Positions 1 through 7,834 of a stretch of DNA of 25,190 nucleotides are shown here, one piece after another. The stretch spans positions 1-25,190 of the forward strand of contig DATAZV010000087.1 of the NCBI GenBank assembly GCA_036271855.1, in the 5' to 3' direction. The first letter of the stretch is position 1. Each line of letters opens with the position of its first letter. The position numbers were made by a program, and so were the translations under genes. The DNA is from JAQGMJ01 sp036271855 (GTDB lineage Bacteria > Pseudomonadota > Gammaproteobacteria > Burkholderiales > JAEUOS01). Below the pieces are notes generated by a model that saw nothing but the letters and a program-made list of their open reading frames with translations, was not told the DNA's origin and ran no database searches.

Positions 1-429
1 CTCGCCGGCCGCCTGAAGCAACAACTTCCCGAAGGTACGGCGATCGACAGCGCCGGCCTGCCCACGCGCGACCCGCTGGCCGCCCTGGGCGGCGCCATCC
101 TGCCCTTCGGCGGCCACAAGGGCTATGGCCTGTCGCTGACCATCCAGGCCCTGGGCCTGATGGCGGGGGCGGCGCTGCCGGCGGGCCAGGTGCAGGACTT
201 CGCCTTCCTGTTCATCGTCTTCGACCCGGCGCTGCTGATGCCCGCCGCGCAGTACAAGGAGCAGTTGGCGGAGCTGCTGCGCCGGGTGGCGGCGACGCCC
301 CTGCAGTCGGGCGCCACAGCCATGCGCATCCCCTCGCAGCGTGCCTTCGAGGAGCGCGAGCGCCGGCGGGTCGAGGGCATCGCGCTTGAATCGCGCATTT
401 ACGACCGCATCCTGGCAATCAAGGGATAG
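1..429 (+). CDS. Ldh2-family malate/lactate-type dehydrogenase, C-terminal part (5' end outside window)
   Basis: The first frame is open from base 1 to a TAG at 427-429, giving 142 residues of a protein that starts before the window. Visible residues 35-46 read PFGGHKGYGLSL, the conserved glycine-rich stretch of the Ldh2 (malate/L-lactate/ureidoglycolate dehydrogenase) family, which oxidises 2-hydroxy acids with NAD(P)+ in the cytoplasm. The C-terminal helix with IPSQRAFEERERRR is also typical of the family end. The next gene begins 9 bases later, so the two are probably co-transcribed. The substrate cannot be told from this fragment; a role ahead of the neighbouring C-C lyase is inference. 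Confidence 0.85.
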   Translation, partial: LAGRLKQQLPEGTAIDSAGLPTRDPLAALGGAILPFGGHKGYGLSLTIQALGLMAGAALPAGQVQDFAFLFIVFDPALLMPAAQYKEQLAELLRRVAATPLQSGATAMRIPSQRAFEERERRRVEGIALESRIYDRILAIKG

Positions 430-438
430 GAGAAGCAC

Positions 439-1392
439 ATGCCCAGCCCCAGCAAAGGCAGCGCCTTGCGCGCACGCCTGGCCGAAAAGAAATTTCTTTT
501 CACCCCGGGCCTGACCACGCCGCTGCAGGCGATGATCATCGAAAAGGCGGGCTACGACTATGCCTACATGGGCGGCTACGACACCTCGCTGACCCTGCTG
601 GGCATGCCCGACGTCGGCCTGATCTCGTCCACTGAAATGGTGGCCAGCGCGCGCAGCATCGCCGGCAGCGTCAACATACCGGTGCTGGCCGACGCCGACA
701 CCGGCTACGGCAACGCCATCAACGTGATGCGCACGGTGCGCGAGTTCGAGGCCGCGGGCGTGGCCGGCATCAACATCGAGGACCAGGTGAGCCCGAAGCG
801 CTGCGGCCACGTGGCGGGCAAGCGCATCATCGATTTCGACGAGGCGGTGGGCAAGATCCGCGCCGCGGTGGATGCGAAAAGCGATCCGGACTTCATCATC
901 ATCGCGCGCACCGATGCGGTATCCGCGCCCGGCGGTGGGCTGGACGAGGCGATCCGCCGCGGCCTGGCTTTCGCCCGCGCTGGCGCCGACATGCTGTGGT
1001 GCGAATTTCCCTCCACCGACCTCGCCATGCCGGCGCGCTTTGCCGCCGCGATTCGCGCCGAGTATCCGACCCTGCCGCTGTACTTCAATTACTCTTCGAA
1101 CCTGAAATGGCACGAGTCGCCGGCGAGCTTCGACACGCTGGCGGAGATGGGTTACCGCCTGATCACCGTTTCGCTGGCCGGCATGCGCGTGGCGATGCAG
1201 GCGGTGTGGGACTACGCCGTCGACCTGCGCCAGCGCGGCGCGGCGGCGGAAATCGACCTGGAGAAAAAGTCCCTGCATCACCCCTTGGGCAATCACCACG
1301 CCTTCGCCGGCTTTGCCGGCATCAAGGCGCTGGAAGCGAAGTACCTGCCCGAAGAAGACCTGAAGAAGTATCAAGGCGCGGACGGCCTGTAA
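439..1392 (+). CDS. Isocitrate lyase/PEP mutase superfamily lyase
   Basis: A 317-residue TIM-barrel enzyme of the superfamily that cleaves or rearranges 2-hydroxy di- and tricarboxylates (methylisocitrate lyase, dimethylmalate lyase, oxaloacetate decarboxylase, carboxyphosphonoenolpyruvate mutase). Residues 85-91 are DADTGYG, the metal-binding aspartate motif, and residues 120-124 are KRCGH, the mobile catalytic loop with Cys122 that marks true lyases rather than PEP mutases. The start follows a GGAG-type ribosome site (around 429-432) at good spacing. It lies between an Ldh2-type dehydrogenase and a CMD-like protein, suggesting a small catabolic operon. The family is well supported; the exact substrate is not, and the protein is not an obvious PrpB because no prp genes are nearby. 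Confidence 0.88.
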   Translation: MPSPSKGSALRARLAEKKFLFTPGLTTPLQAMIIEKAGYDYAYMGGYDTSLTLLGMPDVGLISSTEMVASARSIAGSVNIPVLADADTGYGNAINVMRTVREFEAAGVAGINIEDQVSPKRCGHVAGKRIIDFDEAVGKIRAAVDAKSDPDFIIIARTDAVSAPGGGLDEAIRRGLAFARAGADMLWCEFPSTDLAMPARFAAAIRAEYPTLPLYFNYSSNLKWHESPASFDTLAEMGYRLITVSLAGMRVAMQAVWDYAVDLRQRGAAAEIDLEKKSLHHPLGNHHAFAGFAGIKALEAKYLPEEDLKKYQGADGL

Positions 1393-1437
1393 GCCGCGCC
1401 TGCAACGTCCCTTAGCCAACCGATAGGAAATCAAGAC

Positions 1438-1995
1438 ATGAGCCAAGCCCGCTTAGGCAACCTCCCCGAGGCCGACTACACGCCCGAACAACGCCGGGTC
1501 CACGACGAACTGGTCAACGGCCCGCGCGGCGGCCTGCGCGGCCCCTTCGGCGCCCTGCTGCGCAGCCCCGACCTGGCCGACCGCGTGCGCCAGCTGGGCG
1601 ACTACATCCGCTTCGGCAATTCGCTGTCGCCGCAATTGCGCGAATTCGTCATCCTGCTCACCGCGCGCTTCTGGACCGCGCAGTACGAGTGGTACGCGCA
1701 TCGCAAGATTTCCGCCGAAGCGGGCTTGAACCCGGCGCACGCGGATGCCATCGAGGTTGGCAAACGTCCCGCCAACATGTCGGAAGACGAAACGGTGATC
1801 TACGACTTCATCCACGAAGTACTGTACGACAAGGACGTCAGCGACAAGACCTACGCCGCGGCGGTCGCGCGCTTCGGCGAAAAGACGGTGCTGGACATGC
1901 TGTGCACCTCCGGCTATTTCGGCTTTGTCTCGCTGATCCTCAACACCAAGCGCCACCCGGTGCCGGAAGGGACCAAGCTGCTGCAGCCGCTTTGA
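1438..1995 (+). CDS. Carboxymuconolactone decarboxylase-like (AhpD-like fold) protein, no active-site cysteines
   Basis: A 185-residue helical protein with the CMD-family core: residues 69-96 include the EFVILLTAR helix followed by YEWYAHRK and the AEAGL turn. In AhpD-type members the corresponding segment carries a redox CxxC pair before the histidine; here the segment is Q-Y-E-W-Y-A-H with no cysteine, so thiol peroxidase-type chemistry is unlikely and a decarboxylase or lyase-like role using Glu/His is more plausible. The only cysteine (about residue 156) lies outside the motif. It starts 45 bases after the lyase gene, with AGGAAA upstream, and is last in the operon before a strong terminator. 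Family good, function unknown. Confidence 0.8.
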   Translation: MSQARLGNLPEADYTPEQRRVHDELVNGPRGGLRGPFGALLRSPDLADRVRQLGDYIRFGNSLSPQLREFVILLTARFWTAQYEWYAHRKISAEAGLNPAHADAIEVGKRPANMSEDETVIYDFIHEVLYDKDVSDKTYAAAVARFGEKTVLDMLCTSGYFGFVSLILNTKRHPVPEGTKLLQPL

Positions 1996-2013
1996 TCTAA
2001 GAAGCTACGAACG

Positions 2014-2041
2014 AAAAAAAGCCCGCTTGCGCGGGCTTTTT
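2014..2041. terminator. Bidirectional intrinsic terminator between convergent genes
   Basis: GCCCGC-TTGC-GCGGGC (2021-2036) is flanked by a run of seven A and five T, so it makes a U-tailed hairpin in both directions. It lies between the CMD-like gene (+) and the binding-protein gene (-), whose stops are about 60 bases apart. Confidence 0.9.
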
Positions 2042-2057
2042 GCTTCCGGTCACCCTG

Positions 2058-3197
2058 TTACCGGGCAAAGCTTCCGTCCTTGCGCAGCATGGTGATGTCG
2101 ACAAAGCCGCTGCCGTTGTGGTTGGTCGGCGAATAATTGAGGGTAAAGCCGCCGAGGTCTTCGCTCTTCAGGGTCTCCATGGCGGCGACGAATTTTTCCC
2201 GCGTCAGATCCTTGCCCGCCTTGGTCAGCCCGCGCACCATGGCGCGCGCGGCGATGTAGCCTTCCATGCTGCCGTAGCTATAGGTTTTGACATCGATCTT
2301 TTTCATCGCATCCTGGTAGTCCTTGACGATGGGCGCGGCTGTCGCCACGAAGGGCGTGGGCGTCACCTGCACCACCAGCACACCTTCGGCCCCGGGCCCG
2401 AGATCGGTGAACAGGCCGCCCGCCACCGACAGGGCGATGAACTGGACGGTGGCACCGGCCTTGCGCACTTCGGCGATGAACTTGGCCGCGGGCTTGGACT
2501 GCATCGCCATCACCACCGCCTGCGCGTTGCTGGCGGCCACCGCCTTGGCGGCGCCGGCAACGTCGTCCGTATTGCGCGGCACCGGCGCGGCCACGGCAAT
2601 GGCCAGGTTGCGGCTTTTCATCGAGGCCTGCAGCGCTCCCAGTGCTTCCTTGCCGTAGCCGTCGTCCTGGTAGGCGATGGCGATGCGGATGATGCCCTGG
2701 TTGGTGACCTGGCGCACCGCCGTCTCCACCTCGTCGATGGTCGAGGCACGCACATGGAACAGGTAGGGCGGCACCGGCTGGCGCAGCGGCCAGACGCCGC
2801 TGGTGGTGCCGACCACCGGCACCTTGGCGGCGGTGAAGATCGGCAGCGAGGCAGTGGTGCCGGCGGTGCCGCGAAAGCCGAACAGGGCGAATACCTTGTC
2901 CTGCTCGATCAGGGCCTTGGTGTTGGCGGCGGCGGGTTCGGGCTTGAAGGCATCGTCCAGGGTCTTGACGCTGATCTTGCGGCCATTGACGCCGCCGTCG
3001 CGGTTGACCGCTTCGAAGCCTGCCTTGGCGCCCTGGTTGAACTCCATGGTGAGGGCGGAAGCCACGCCGGTCATGGCGGCGGTCTGGCCGAGCCTGATTT
3101 CAGTGGCGCTGACGCCGTCGACCGGCGGCGCGGGCGGCGCGGCCAGGGCCGAGCTGGCAATCAACCAGATTCCGATCAATGCGCCCAGGCGTTGCAT
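2058..3197 (-). CDS. Periplasmic ABC transporter substrate-binding protein, LivK-like (Peripla_BP_6)
   Basis: A 379-residue secreted protein. Residues 1-19 form a signal peptide (hydrophobic IGIWLIASSALA then a likely A-A cleavage). The mature part starts with GVSATEIRLGQTAAMTG, the typical first strand of type I periplasmic binding proteins for branched-chain amino acids, amides or aromatic acids, and continues with the family layout (FALFGFRGTAGTTASLPIFTA for the ligand-proximal region, then YQDDGYGKEALGAL for the second lobe). No permease or ATPase genes are adjacent, so it is an orphan receptor here. It has its own promoter (3233-3261) and a G-rich ribosome site (AGGGGGG). The ligand cannot be assigned. 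Confidence 0.88.
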   Translation of the reverse strand: MQRLGALIGIWLIASSALAAPPAPPVDGVSATEIRLGQTAAMTGVASALTMEFNQGAKAGFEAVNRDGGVNGRKISVKTLDDAFKPEPAAANTKALIEQDKVFALFGFRGTAGTTASLPIFTAAKVPVVGTTSGVWPLRQPVPPYLFHVRASTIDEVETAVRQVTNQGIIRIAIAYQDDGYGKEALGALQASMKSRNLAIAVAAPVPRNTDDVAGAAKAVAASNAQAVVMAMQSKPAAKFIAEVRKAGATVQFIALSVAGGLFTDLGPGAEGVLVVQVTPTPFVATAAPIVKDYQDAMKKIDVKTYSYGSMEGYIAARAMVRGLTKAGKDLTREKFVAAMETLKSEDLGGFTLNYSPTNHNGSGFVDITMLRKDGSFAR

Positions 3198-3232
3198 ACC
3201 GTCCCCCCCTATGATTTAGCGTTTGCTTATTA

Positions 3233-3261
3233 ATTAAATCACGTAAGAGGAAATCCGACAA
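3233..3261 (-). promoter_or_regulatory. Sigma-70-like promoter of the binding-protein gene
   Basis: On the minus strand TTGTCG (3261-3256, -35) and TTTAAT (3238-3233, -10) are 17 bases apart, in an AT-rich patch that stands out from the GC-rich surroundings. Predicted start about 3226, giving a leader of about 30 bases. Seen by eye only. Confidence 0.5.
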
Positions 3262-3278
3262 CCGGTCATTCGATTTCA

Positions 3279-3302
3279 CCCGGGCCGATTGAAACCGGGT
3301 TG
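3279..3302. other. Small inverted repeat downstream of the alpha/beta hydrolase gene
   Basis: ACCCGG and CCGGGT face each other across an 11-base loop in the 135-base gap between the hydrolase stop and the binding-protein start. There is no T-tract, so this is not a standard intrinsic terminator. The function is unknown. Confidence 0.3.
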
Positions 3303-3332
3303 CCGGGGGATGTTCGCCACTACCCTGTAGGC

Positions 3333-4061
3333 TTAACGCAGGCGCGCCAGCAAAAAGTCGAAAATATCCTTGAGCTGCTCGCCTTCCGGGTTCTTGTGCC
3401 CGCCCATATAGATTTTCAGGCGCTTGTCCCCTGCCCCGAGTTTGTCGAACAACTCGATCTGGCTGTCGCGGGTGAAGATTTCGTCATCCCACTTTTGCTG
3501 GAACAGCAGCGGGCAGCGTACCTGCGGCGCGTCCAGCGCCAGGCGCCCGCTGTTGGGATAGGACAAGCCCCACATGCCGAGCACGGCGGCGCGGATGCGT
3601 GGCTCGGCGGCCAGCAGCGGCAGGCCGTAGGCGGTACCCATGGAGACGCCGTACCAGCCGATGGCGCCGGCATCGATCTGCGGCAGCGTGGCGAGCGCAT
3701 CGATGGTGGCGCGCCAGTCGGCGACCATGGCGTCTACACTGCCGCCGGCACGCCACAGCGCCAGAAATTCGTCGCGTACGGCGAGGCCCTCGGCGAACTG
3801 CGCACGCCGCGCGCCATGGACCGGCCCGTCGATCGCCGCCACCGCGCAGCCCTGATTGCGCGCCAGCGGCAGGGCAAAGTCGAGCACCAGTTGCGAAGTC
3901 TTGTGGCCGGAGCCGCCGTGGCCGGCAAGCAGCAGGGGCAGCCGGGTCGGCGCGCCTGCCGGGGCCCACAACACGCCGGGCACTTTGCGGCCGTTGGCCT
4001 CGACGGCAAATTCGCGGCGGGTGACGCCGTCTTCGGTCACTGCTGTGTCGATCCAGTCCAT
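3333..4061 (-). CDS. Alpha/beta hydrolase (dienelactone hydrolase/acyl-esterase-like)
   Basis: A 242-residue cytoplasmic hydrolase without a signal peptide. The oxyanion-type motif HGGSGHK is at residues 48-54, the nucleophile elbow G-V-S-M-G at 138-142 (Ser140), an acid in KWDDE at 190-194, and the histidine at 222 in GGHKNPEG, so the full triad is present in order. Spacing and length fit the dienelactone-hydrolase/BAAT-like branch. The ATG has AAGGA seven bases upstream. It starts 21 bases after the ggt stop and is probably the last gene of the metX-to-hydrolase run. The substrate is unknown. Confidence 0.82.
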   Translation of the reverse strand: MDWIDTAVTEDGVTRREFAVEANGRKVPGVLWAPAGAPTRLPLLLAGHGGSGHKTSQLVLDFALPLARNQGCAVAAIDGPVHGARRAQFAEGLAVRDEFLALWRAGGSVDAMVADWRATIDALATLPQIDAGAIGWYGVSMGTAYGLPLLAAEPRIRAAVLGMWGLSYPNSGRLALDAPQVRCPLLFQQKWDDEIFTRDSQIELFDKLGAGDKRLKIYMGGHKNPEGEQLKDIFDFLLARLR

Positions 4062-4082
4062 TGCCTGTCCTTGGTAGCCGGC

Positions 4083-5867
4083 TCAGCGTCCGGAGATGAC
4101 GCCGCCTTCGCCCAGCGCCTCGCCCTCGCGCCGGGGGTCGGAGCCGCCGATCAGTCCCTGCGGCGTCACCATGATGCCGTGCAGGCCGCTGGGAAAGTCG
4201 AAAAAATTGACCTGGTGGCCCATCGCGCGCAAGGCGTCGGCCTCGCCGTCGAGGATGGTGCCGCGCTCCAGGTCGACACCGCGGTTGCGGCTGCCCATGT
4301 TGGGCAGGGCCACCGCCTGCTGCACGTCCAGGCCCCAGTCGAGCACGCCGATCAGCGCCTTGGCGACGAAGTTGGGAATCGCGTTGCCGCCGGGCGCACC
4401 CATCAGCAGCAATAGCTTGCCGTCGGCGCCGAAGACGAAGGTGGGGGCCATCGAACTGCGCGGGCGTTTGCCGGGTTCGATGCGATTGGCCACCGGGCGC
4501 CCGCCTTCCTGCGGGATCCAGGAAAAATCGGTCATTTCGTTGTTCAGCAAAAAGCCGTGCACCAGGATGCGCGCGCCGAACTGTGACTCGATGGTGCTGG
4601 TCATCGCCACTGCATTGCCCTGGGCATCGACGATCGACAAATGGCTGGTGCCATGCAACTCGGAGAGCGAGTCGCCCGCATACGCGGTGGAGGCGCCCGG
4701 CGGCAGGCCGGCTTGCGCGTGGCCCATGCTGCGCGCGGGGTCGATCAGCGCGCCGCGACGCCGCAGGTAGGCGGGGTCGATCAGGCCGGCGACCGGAACC
4801 GGAACGAAATCGGGGTCGGCGACGTAGCGGTCGCGGTCGGCGTAGGCCAGGCTGCCGGCTTCGGAAAACAGGTGCACGGCCTCGACCGAATTGGGTTTCA
4901 GGGCTTTCAGGTCGAAGCGTTCCAGCATGCCCAGGATCGCCAGGATGGTGGTGGTACCGGAGCCCGGCGGCGGCATGCCGCAGATGGTGTAGACGCGGTA
5001 CTTGCCGCATACTGCTTCGCGTTCGCGCGCCTGGTAGGCCGCCAGGTCGGCTTCACTGAGATCGCCGGGCGAGGCTTGCGCGGCGACGGCGGCGGCGATG
5101 TCGTGCGCCACCGCGCCGCGATAAAAGACCTGCGGCCCCCGCGCGGCGATGCGCTTGAGCAACTCGGCGAACTGCGGATTTTTCAGCACGCTGCCGACCG
5201 CGCGCGCATGGCCGTCGGCTGCATAGAAATAGGCGCGCGCGGCGGTGTTGCGCCGGAGTACCGGGTCGCCTTCGAGCAGTTTGTTCAGGCGCGGCGAGAC
5301 TACGAAGCCCTGCTGCGCCAGCGAGATGGCCGGGGCGAACAGCCGGCCCCAGGGCAGGCGGCCGTGTTTTTTATGCGCCAGTTCCAGCGCGCGCAACAGC
5401 CCTGGCGTGCCCACCGCCATGCCGGACTGCACCGCATCGAGGAAATTCATCGGCTTGCCGTCGGCCTTGAGAAAGCGCTCCGCCTTGGCCGCCGCCGGCG
5501 CGGTCTCGCGGCCGTCGAAGGTGGCGACGTGCCGGCTGGCGGCGTCGTAGTGGATGATGAAGGTGCCGCCGCCCAGGCCCGAAGACTGCGGCTCGACCAG
5601 GTTGAGCACCAGTTCGGCGGCGATCGCCGCGTCCATCGCGCTGCCGCCGGCGGCGAGGATTTCCTGCGCCGCGCGGGTCGAATACGGATTGGCAGTGACG
5701 GCCATGTAGCGGCTGGCATGCACTGCCACCTTGTCGGTCTTGCCGGTGGCGGCTTCGGGGGCGACTTCGTGTAAATCAACCGGCGCGGCGCCGCAAGCGC
5801 TGCCCAGCAACGCGAGCGCCAGCCCCAGGCCGCGCTTAAGCTTAAACCATCGTGCAGGATGTGCCAC
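4083..5867 (-). CDS. ggt: Gamma-glutamyltransferase / glutathione hydrolase
   Basis: A 594-residue exported precursor of the Ntn-hydrolase that cleaves gamma-glutamyl bonds of glutathione. Family landmarks are present: FDGRETAP (117-124, substrate Arg120), the self-processing and nucleophile threonine Thr407 in HGTSHLS, and KRPRSSMAPT (467-476) followed by MGAPGGN for the active-site loop. Autocleavage before Thr407 would give subunits of about 406 and 188 residues, the usual sizes. The N-terminus is a positively charged signal sequence ending LLGSAC; Cys25 could be lipidated, although glycine at -3 is not ideal for a lipobox. The start is GTG at 5867. The gene follows ampG by 78 bases. Confidence 0.93.
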   Translation of the reverse strand: MAHPARWFKLKRGLGLALALLGSACGAAPVDLHEVAPEAATGKTDKVAVHASRYMAVTANPYSTRAAQEILAAGGSAMDAAIAAELVLNLVEPQSSGLGGGTFIIHYDAASRHVATFDGRETAPAAAKAERFLKADGKPMNFLDAVQSGMAVGTPGLLRALELAHKKHGRLPWGRLFAPAISLAQQGFVVSPRLNKLLEGDPVLRRNTAARAYFYAADGHARAVGSVLKNPQFAELLKRIAARGPQVFYRGAVAHDIAAAVAAQASPGDLSEADLAAYQAREREAVCGKYRVYTICGMPPPGSGTTTILAILGMLERFDLKALKPNSVEAVHLFSEAGSLAYADRDRYVADPDFVPVPVAGLIDPAYLRRRGALIDPARSMGHAQAGLPPGASTAYAGDSLSELHGTSHLSIVDAQGNAVAMTSTIESQFGARILVHGFLLNNEMTDFSWIPQEGGRPVANRIEPGKRPRSSMAPTFVFGADGKLLLLMGAPGGNAIPNFVAKALIGVLDWGLDVQQAVALPNMGSRNRGVDLERGTILDGEADALRAMGHQVNFFDFPSGLHGIMVTPQGLIGGSDPRREGEALGEGGVISGR

Positions 5868-5945
5868 CGGATTGCGACTCTTGATGCGAAGCCGGCATTC
5901 TGCCCGGTTTTGCCGATGGCGGCGGCGTTCGGGTTTGAGCCGGAA

Positions 5946-7223
5946 TCAGGCCGGATCAGCCGCCGCCGGCGCAGGGCCTTCGCGCCACGGCGCGATCTTC
6001 AATAGCAGCAGCATGCCGGGCGCCGCCAGTACGGTGCAGGCGAGAAAGAAATTCAGCCAGCCGAAATCGGCCACCAGGTAGCCGGTGGCGGCGTTGGCGA
6101 AGGTGCGCGGCACCGAAGCCAGGCTGGTGAAAAGCGCGAACTGGGTGGCGGTGTAGCGCGGGTCGGTGGCGCGCGCCATGTAGGCAGAAAAGGCCGCCGT
6201 GCCCAGGCCGACACCGAAGGCTTCGAAGCCGATGACGCCGGCCAGCACCCAGATGTCGGGCCCGGTCTGGGTCAGCAGCGCAAAGCCCAGGATGGACAGC
6301 CACTGCACCGCGCCGAACACCCAGAGCGCGCGGTTGATGCCGAGTTTCAACATCCACAGGCCGCCGATCAGGCCGCCGGCGACGCTGGCCCAGAGGCCGG
6401 CGTTCTTCGCCACCAGGCCGATCTGCGTCTTGGTGAATCCGGTGTCGAGGTAGAACGCGGTGGCAAGGGAGGTGGCCATGCTGTCGCCCAGCTTGTAGAA
6501 AAAAATGAACGTAAGGATCAACAAGGCCTGCTTGACGCCGTCGCGGCGGATGAATTCGCGAAACGGCAGCACCACGGCGTCCTGCAGGGTCTTCGGCGGC
6601 ACGCCATGTGCGGTTGGCTCATTCACCAGAAAGGTGAGCGCGATGCCCGGCAGCATGAACAGCGCGGTGATCCAGAACACGCCGCTCCAGGGCAGGTGGT
6701 CGGAGAGGATCAGCGCCAGTGAGCCCGGCACCAGTCCGGCGAGCTTGTAGGCGTTGACGTGGATGGCGGTGCCCAGGCCCTGCTCGGCGTCGGGCAGGAT
6801 TTCGCGCCGGTAGGCGTCGATCACGATGTCCTGGCTGGCGGAGAGAAAGGCCAGCAGGCTGGTCATCAGCGCGATGGTCGGCAGGTCGCTGCGCGGCGAC
6901 AGCAGGCCGAACAGGGCGATGCAGGCCAGCAGCAGTACTTGCGTGAGCAGCATCCAGCCGCGGCGGCGCCCGAACAGCGGCAGCGCGTAGCGGTCCATCA
7001 GCGGCGACCAGAGGAATTTCCAGGTGTAGGGAAACTGGATCAGGGCGAACAGGCCGAGGGTCTTCAGGTCCACGCCCTCAGTGCGCAGCCAGGCCTGCAG
7101 CAGGTTGAGCACGATGAACAGCGGCAGGCCGGAAGAGAAGCCGAGAAACACGCAGATCAGCATCCTGCGGTTGAACAGGGCTTCGCGTACCGTCTCGCGG
7201 GGCTGGTTTTCGGCGGCTGGCAT
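5946..7223 (-). CDS. ampG: AmpG-family muropeptide MFS transporter
   Basis: A 425-residue inner-membrane protein with about 12 hydrophobic segments. The N-terminal region carries the AmpG signature: FLGFSSGLPLFIVLNLLQAWL (residues 26-46), then FPYTWKFLWSPLMDRY (64-79) and the charged GRRRGW loop (85-90). AmpG imports GlcNAc-anhydroMurNAc peptides released by peptidoglycan turnover, for recycling. It starts 8 bases after the metW stop, so it is almost certainly co-transcribed with metXW. The shorter length relative to the E. coli protein (about 490 residues) fits a form lacking extra C-terminal segments. No ampC/ampR-like genes are in the window, so a beta-lactam induction role is not indicated. 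Confidence 0.9.
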   Translation of the reverse strand: MPAAENQPRETVREALFNRRMLICVFLGFSSGLPLFIVLNLLQAWLRTEGVDLKTLGLFALIQFPYTWKFLWSPLMDRYALPLFGRRRGWMLLTQVLLLACIALFGLLSPRSDLPTIALMTSLLAFLSASQDIVIDAYRREILPDAEQGLGTAIHVNAYKLAGLVPGSLALILSDHLPWSGVFWITALFMLPGIALTFLVNEPTAHGVPPKTLQDAVVLPFREFIRRDGVKQALLILTFIFFYKLGDSMATSLATAFYLDTGFTKTQIGLVAKNAGLWASVAGGLIGGLWMLKLGINRALWVFGAVQWLSILGFALLTQTGPDIWVLAGVIGFEAFGVGLGTAAFSAYMARATDPRYTATQFALFTSLASVPRTFANAATGYLVADFGWLNFFLACTVLAAPGMLLLLKIAPWREGPAPAAADPA

Positions 7224-7231
7224 GCGGCGGA

Positions 7232-7834
7232 TTATCGCCGCTTTACTCTGTAGATCGCCAGTTCGCCATTGAGGTTGGGCTCATCGGCCACCGGCTTGCC
7301 TTCGGTCAGCGCAACGAGATCAAGAATCTCCAGTTCCAGCTTGGCGCACAGCTCCTCGAAATCGAGCATGGTGCACAGGTGGATGTTGGGCGTGTTGTAC
7401 CAGGCGAAGGGCAGTATCTTCGACACCGGCATGCGCCCGGCGGCCACCTGTTCGCGGTTCGGCGCGTAGCCGAAGTTGGGAAAGGTGACGATGGCTTCGC
7501 GCCCGACCCGCACCATCTCCAGCAGCACGGCTTCGATGTGATGCATCGCCTGCAGGGTCTGCGACAGGATCACGCAATCGAAACTGGCGTCGCCGAAGGC
7601 CGCCAGGCCGCGCTCGAGGTCGCTCTGGATTACGTTATTGCCGTTGGCAAGCGCCGCCAGCACGTTGGCGTCGTCGATCTCGATGCCGTAGCCGAATACA
7701 CTCTGGTGGGTGCGCAGGTGGCGCAGCAGGGTACCGTCGCCGCAGCCCAGGTCGAGCACGCGCACGCCCTCCCCGACCCAACCGGAAATAATGTCGTAGT
7801 CAGGCCGCAAGCCGTTACCGTTGATCCCACTCAT
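7232..7834 (-). CDS. metW: Methionine biosynthesis protein MetW
   Basis: A 200-residue class I SAM-dependent methyltransferase-fold protein. Motif I is VLDLGCGDGT (residues 26-35), followed by GIEID for the acidic second motif and QTLQAMHH and FPNFGYAPNR for the family-specific part. MetW is found with MetX in many proteobacteria and is needed for homoserine acylation in some, probably by acting on or with MetX; its own methyl acceptor is not settled. The ATG overlaps the metX stop by four bases (ATGA), so the two are translationally coupled and share the leader riboswitch. Confidence 0.93.
   Translation of the reverse strand: MSGINGNGLRPDYDIISGWVGEGVRVLDLGCGDGTLLRHLRTHQSVFGYGIEIDDANVLAALANGNNVIQSDLERGLAAFGDASFDCVILSQTLQAMHHIEAVLLEMVRVGREAIVTFPNFGYAPNREQVAAGRMPVSKILPFAWYNTPNIHLCTMLDFEELCAKLELEILDLVALTEGKPVADEPNLNGELAIYRVKRR

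Noticed and set aside
2040..3233. Long open frames on the plus strand opposite the binding protein (and similarly opposite ggt, metX, ptsI, gshA, amtB)
   Set aside because: His/Gly/Ala-rich translations without recognisable motifs, exactly antiparallel to well-supported genes; they are caused by high GC at third positions.
3484..5010. A 508-codon open frame on the minus strand, out of register with ggt
   Set aside because: It runs through ggt and the alpha/beta hydrolase, which both have clear catalytic motifs. The translation is Arg/Pro/Gly-rich low-complexity sequence typical of a GC-rich shadow frame.
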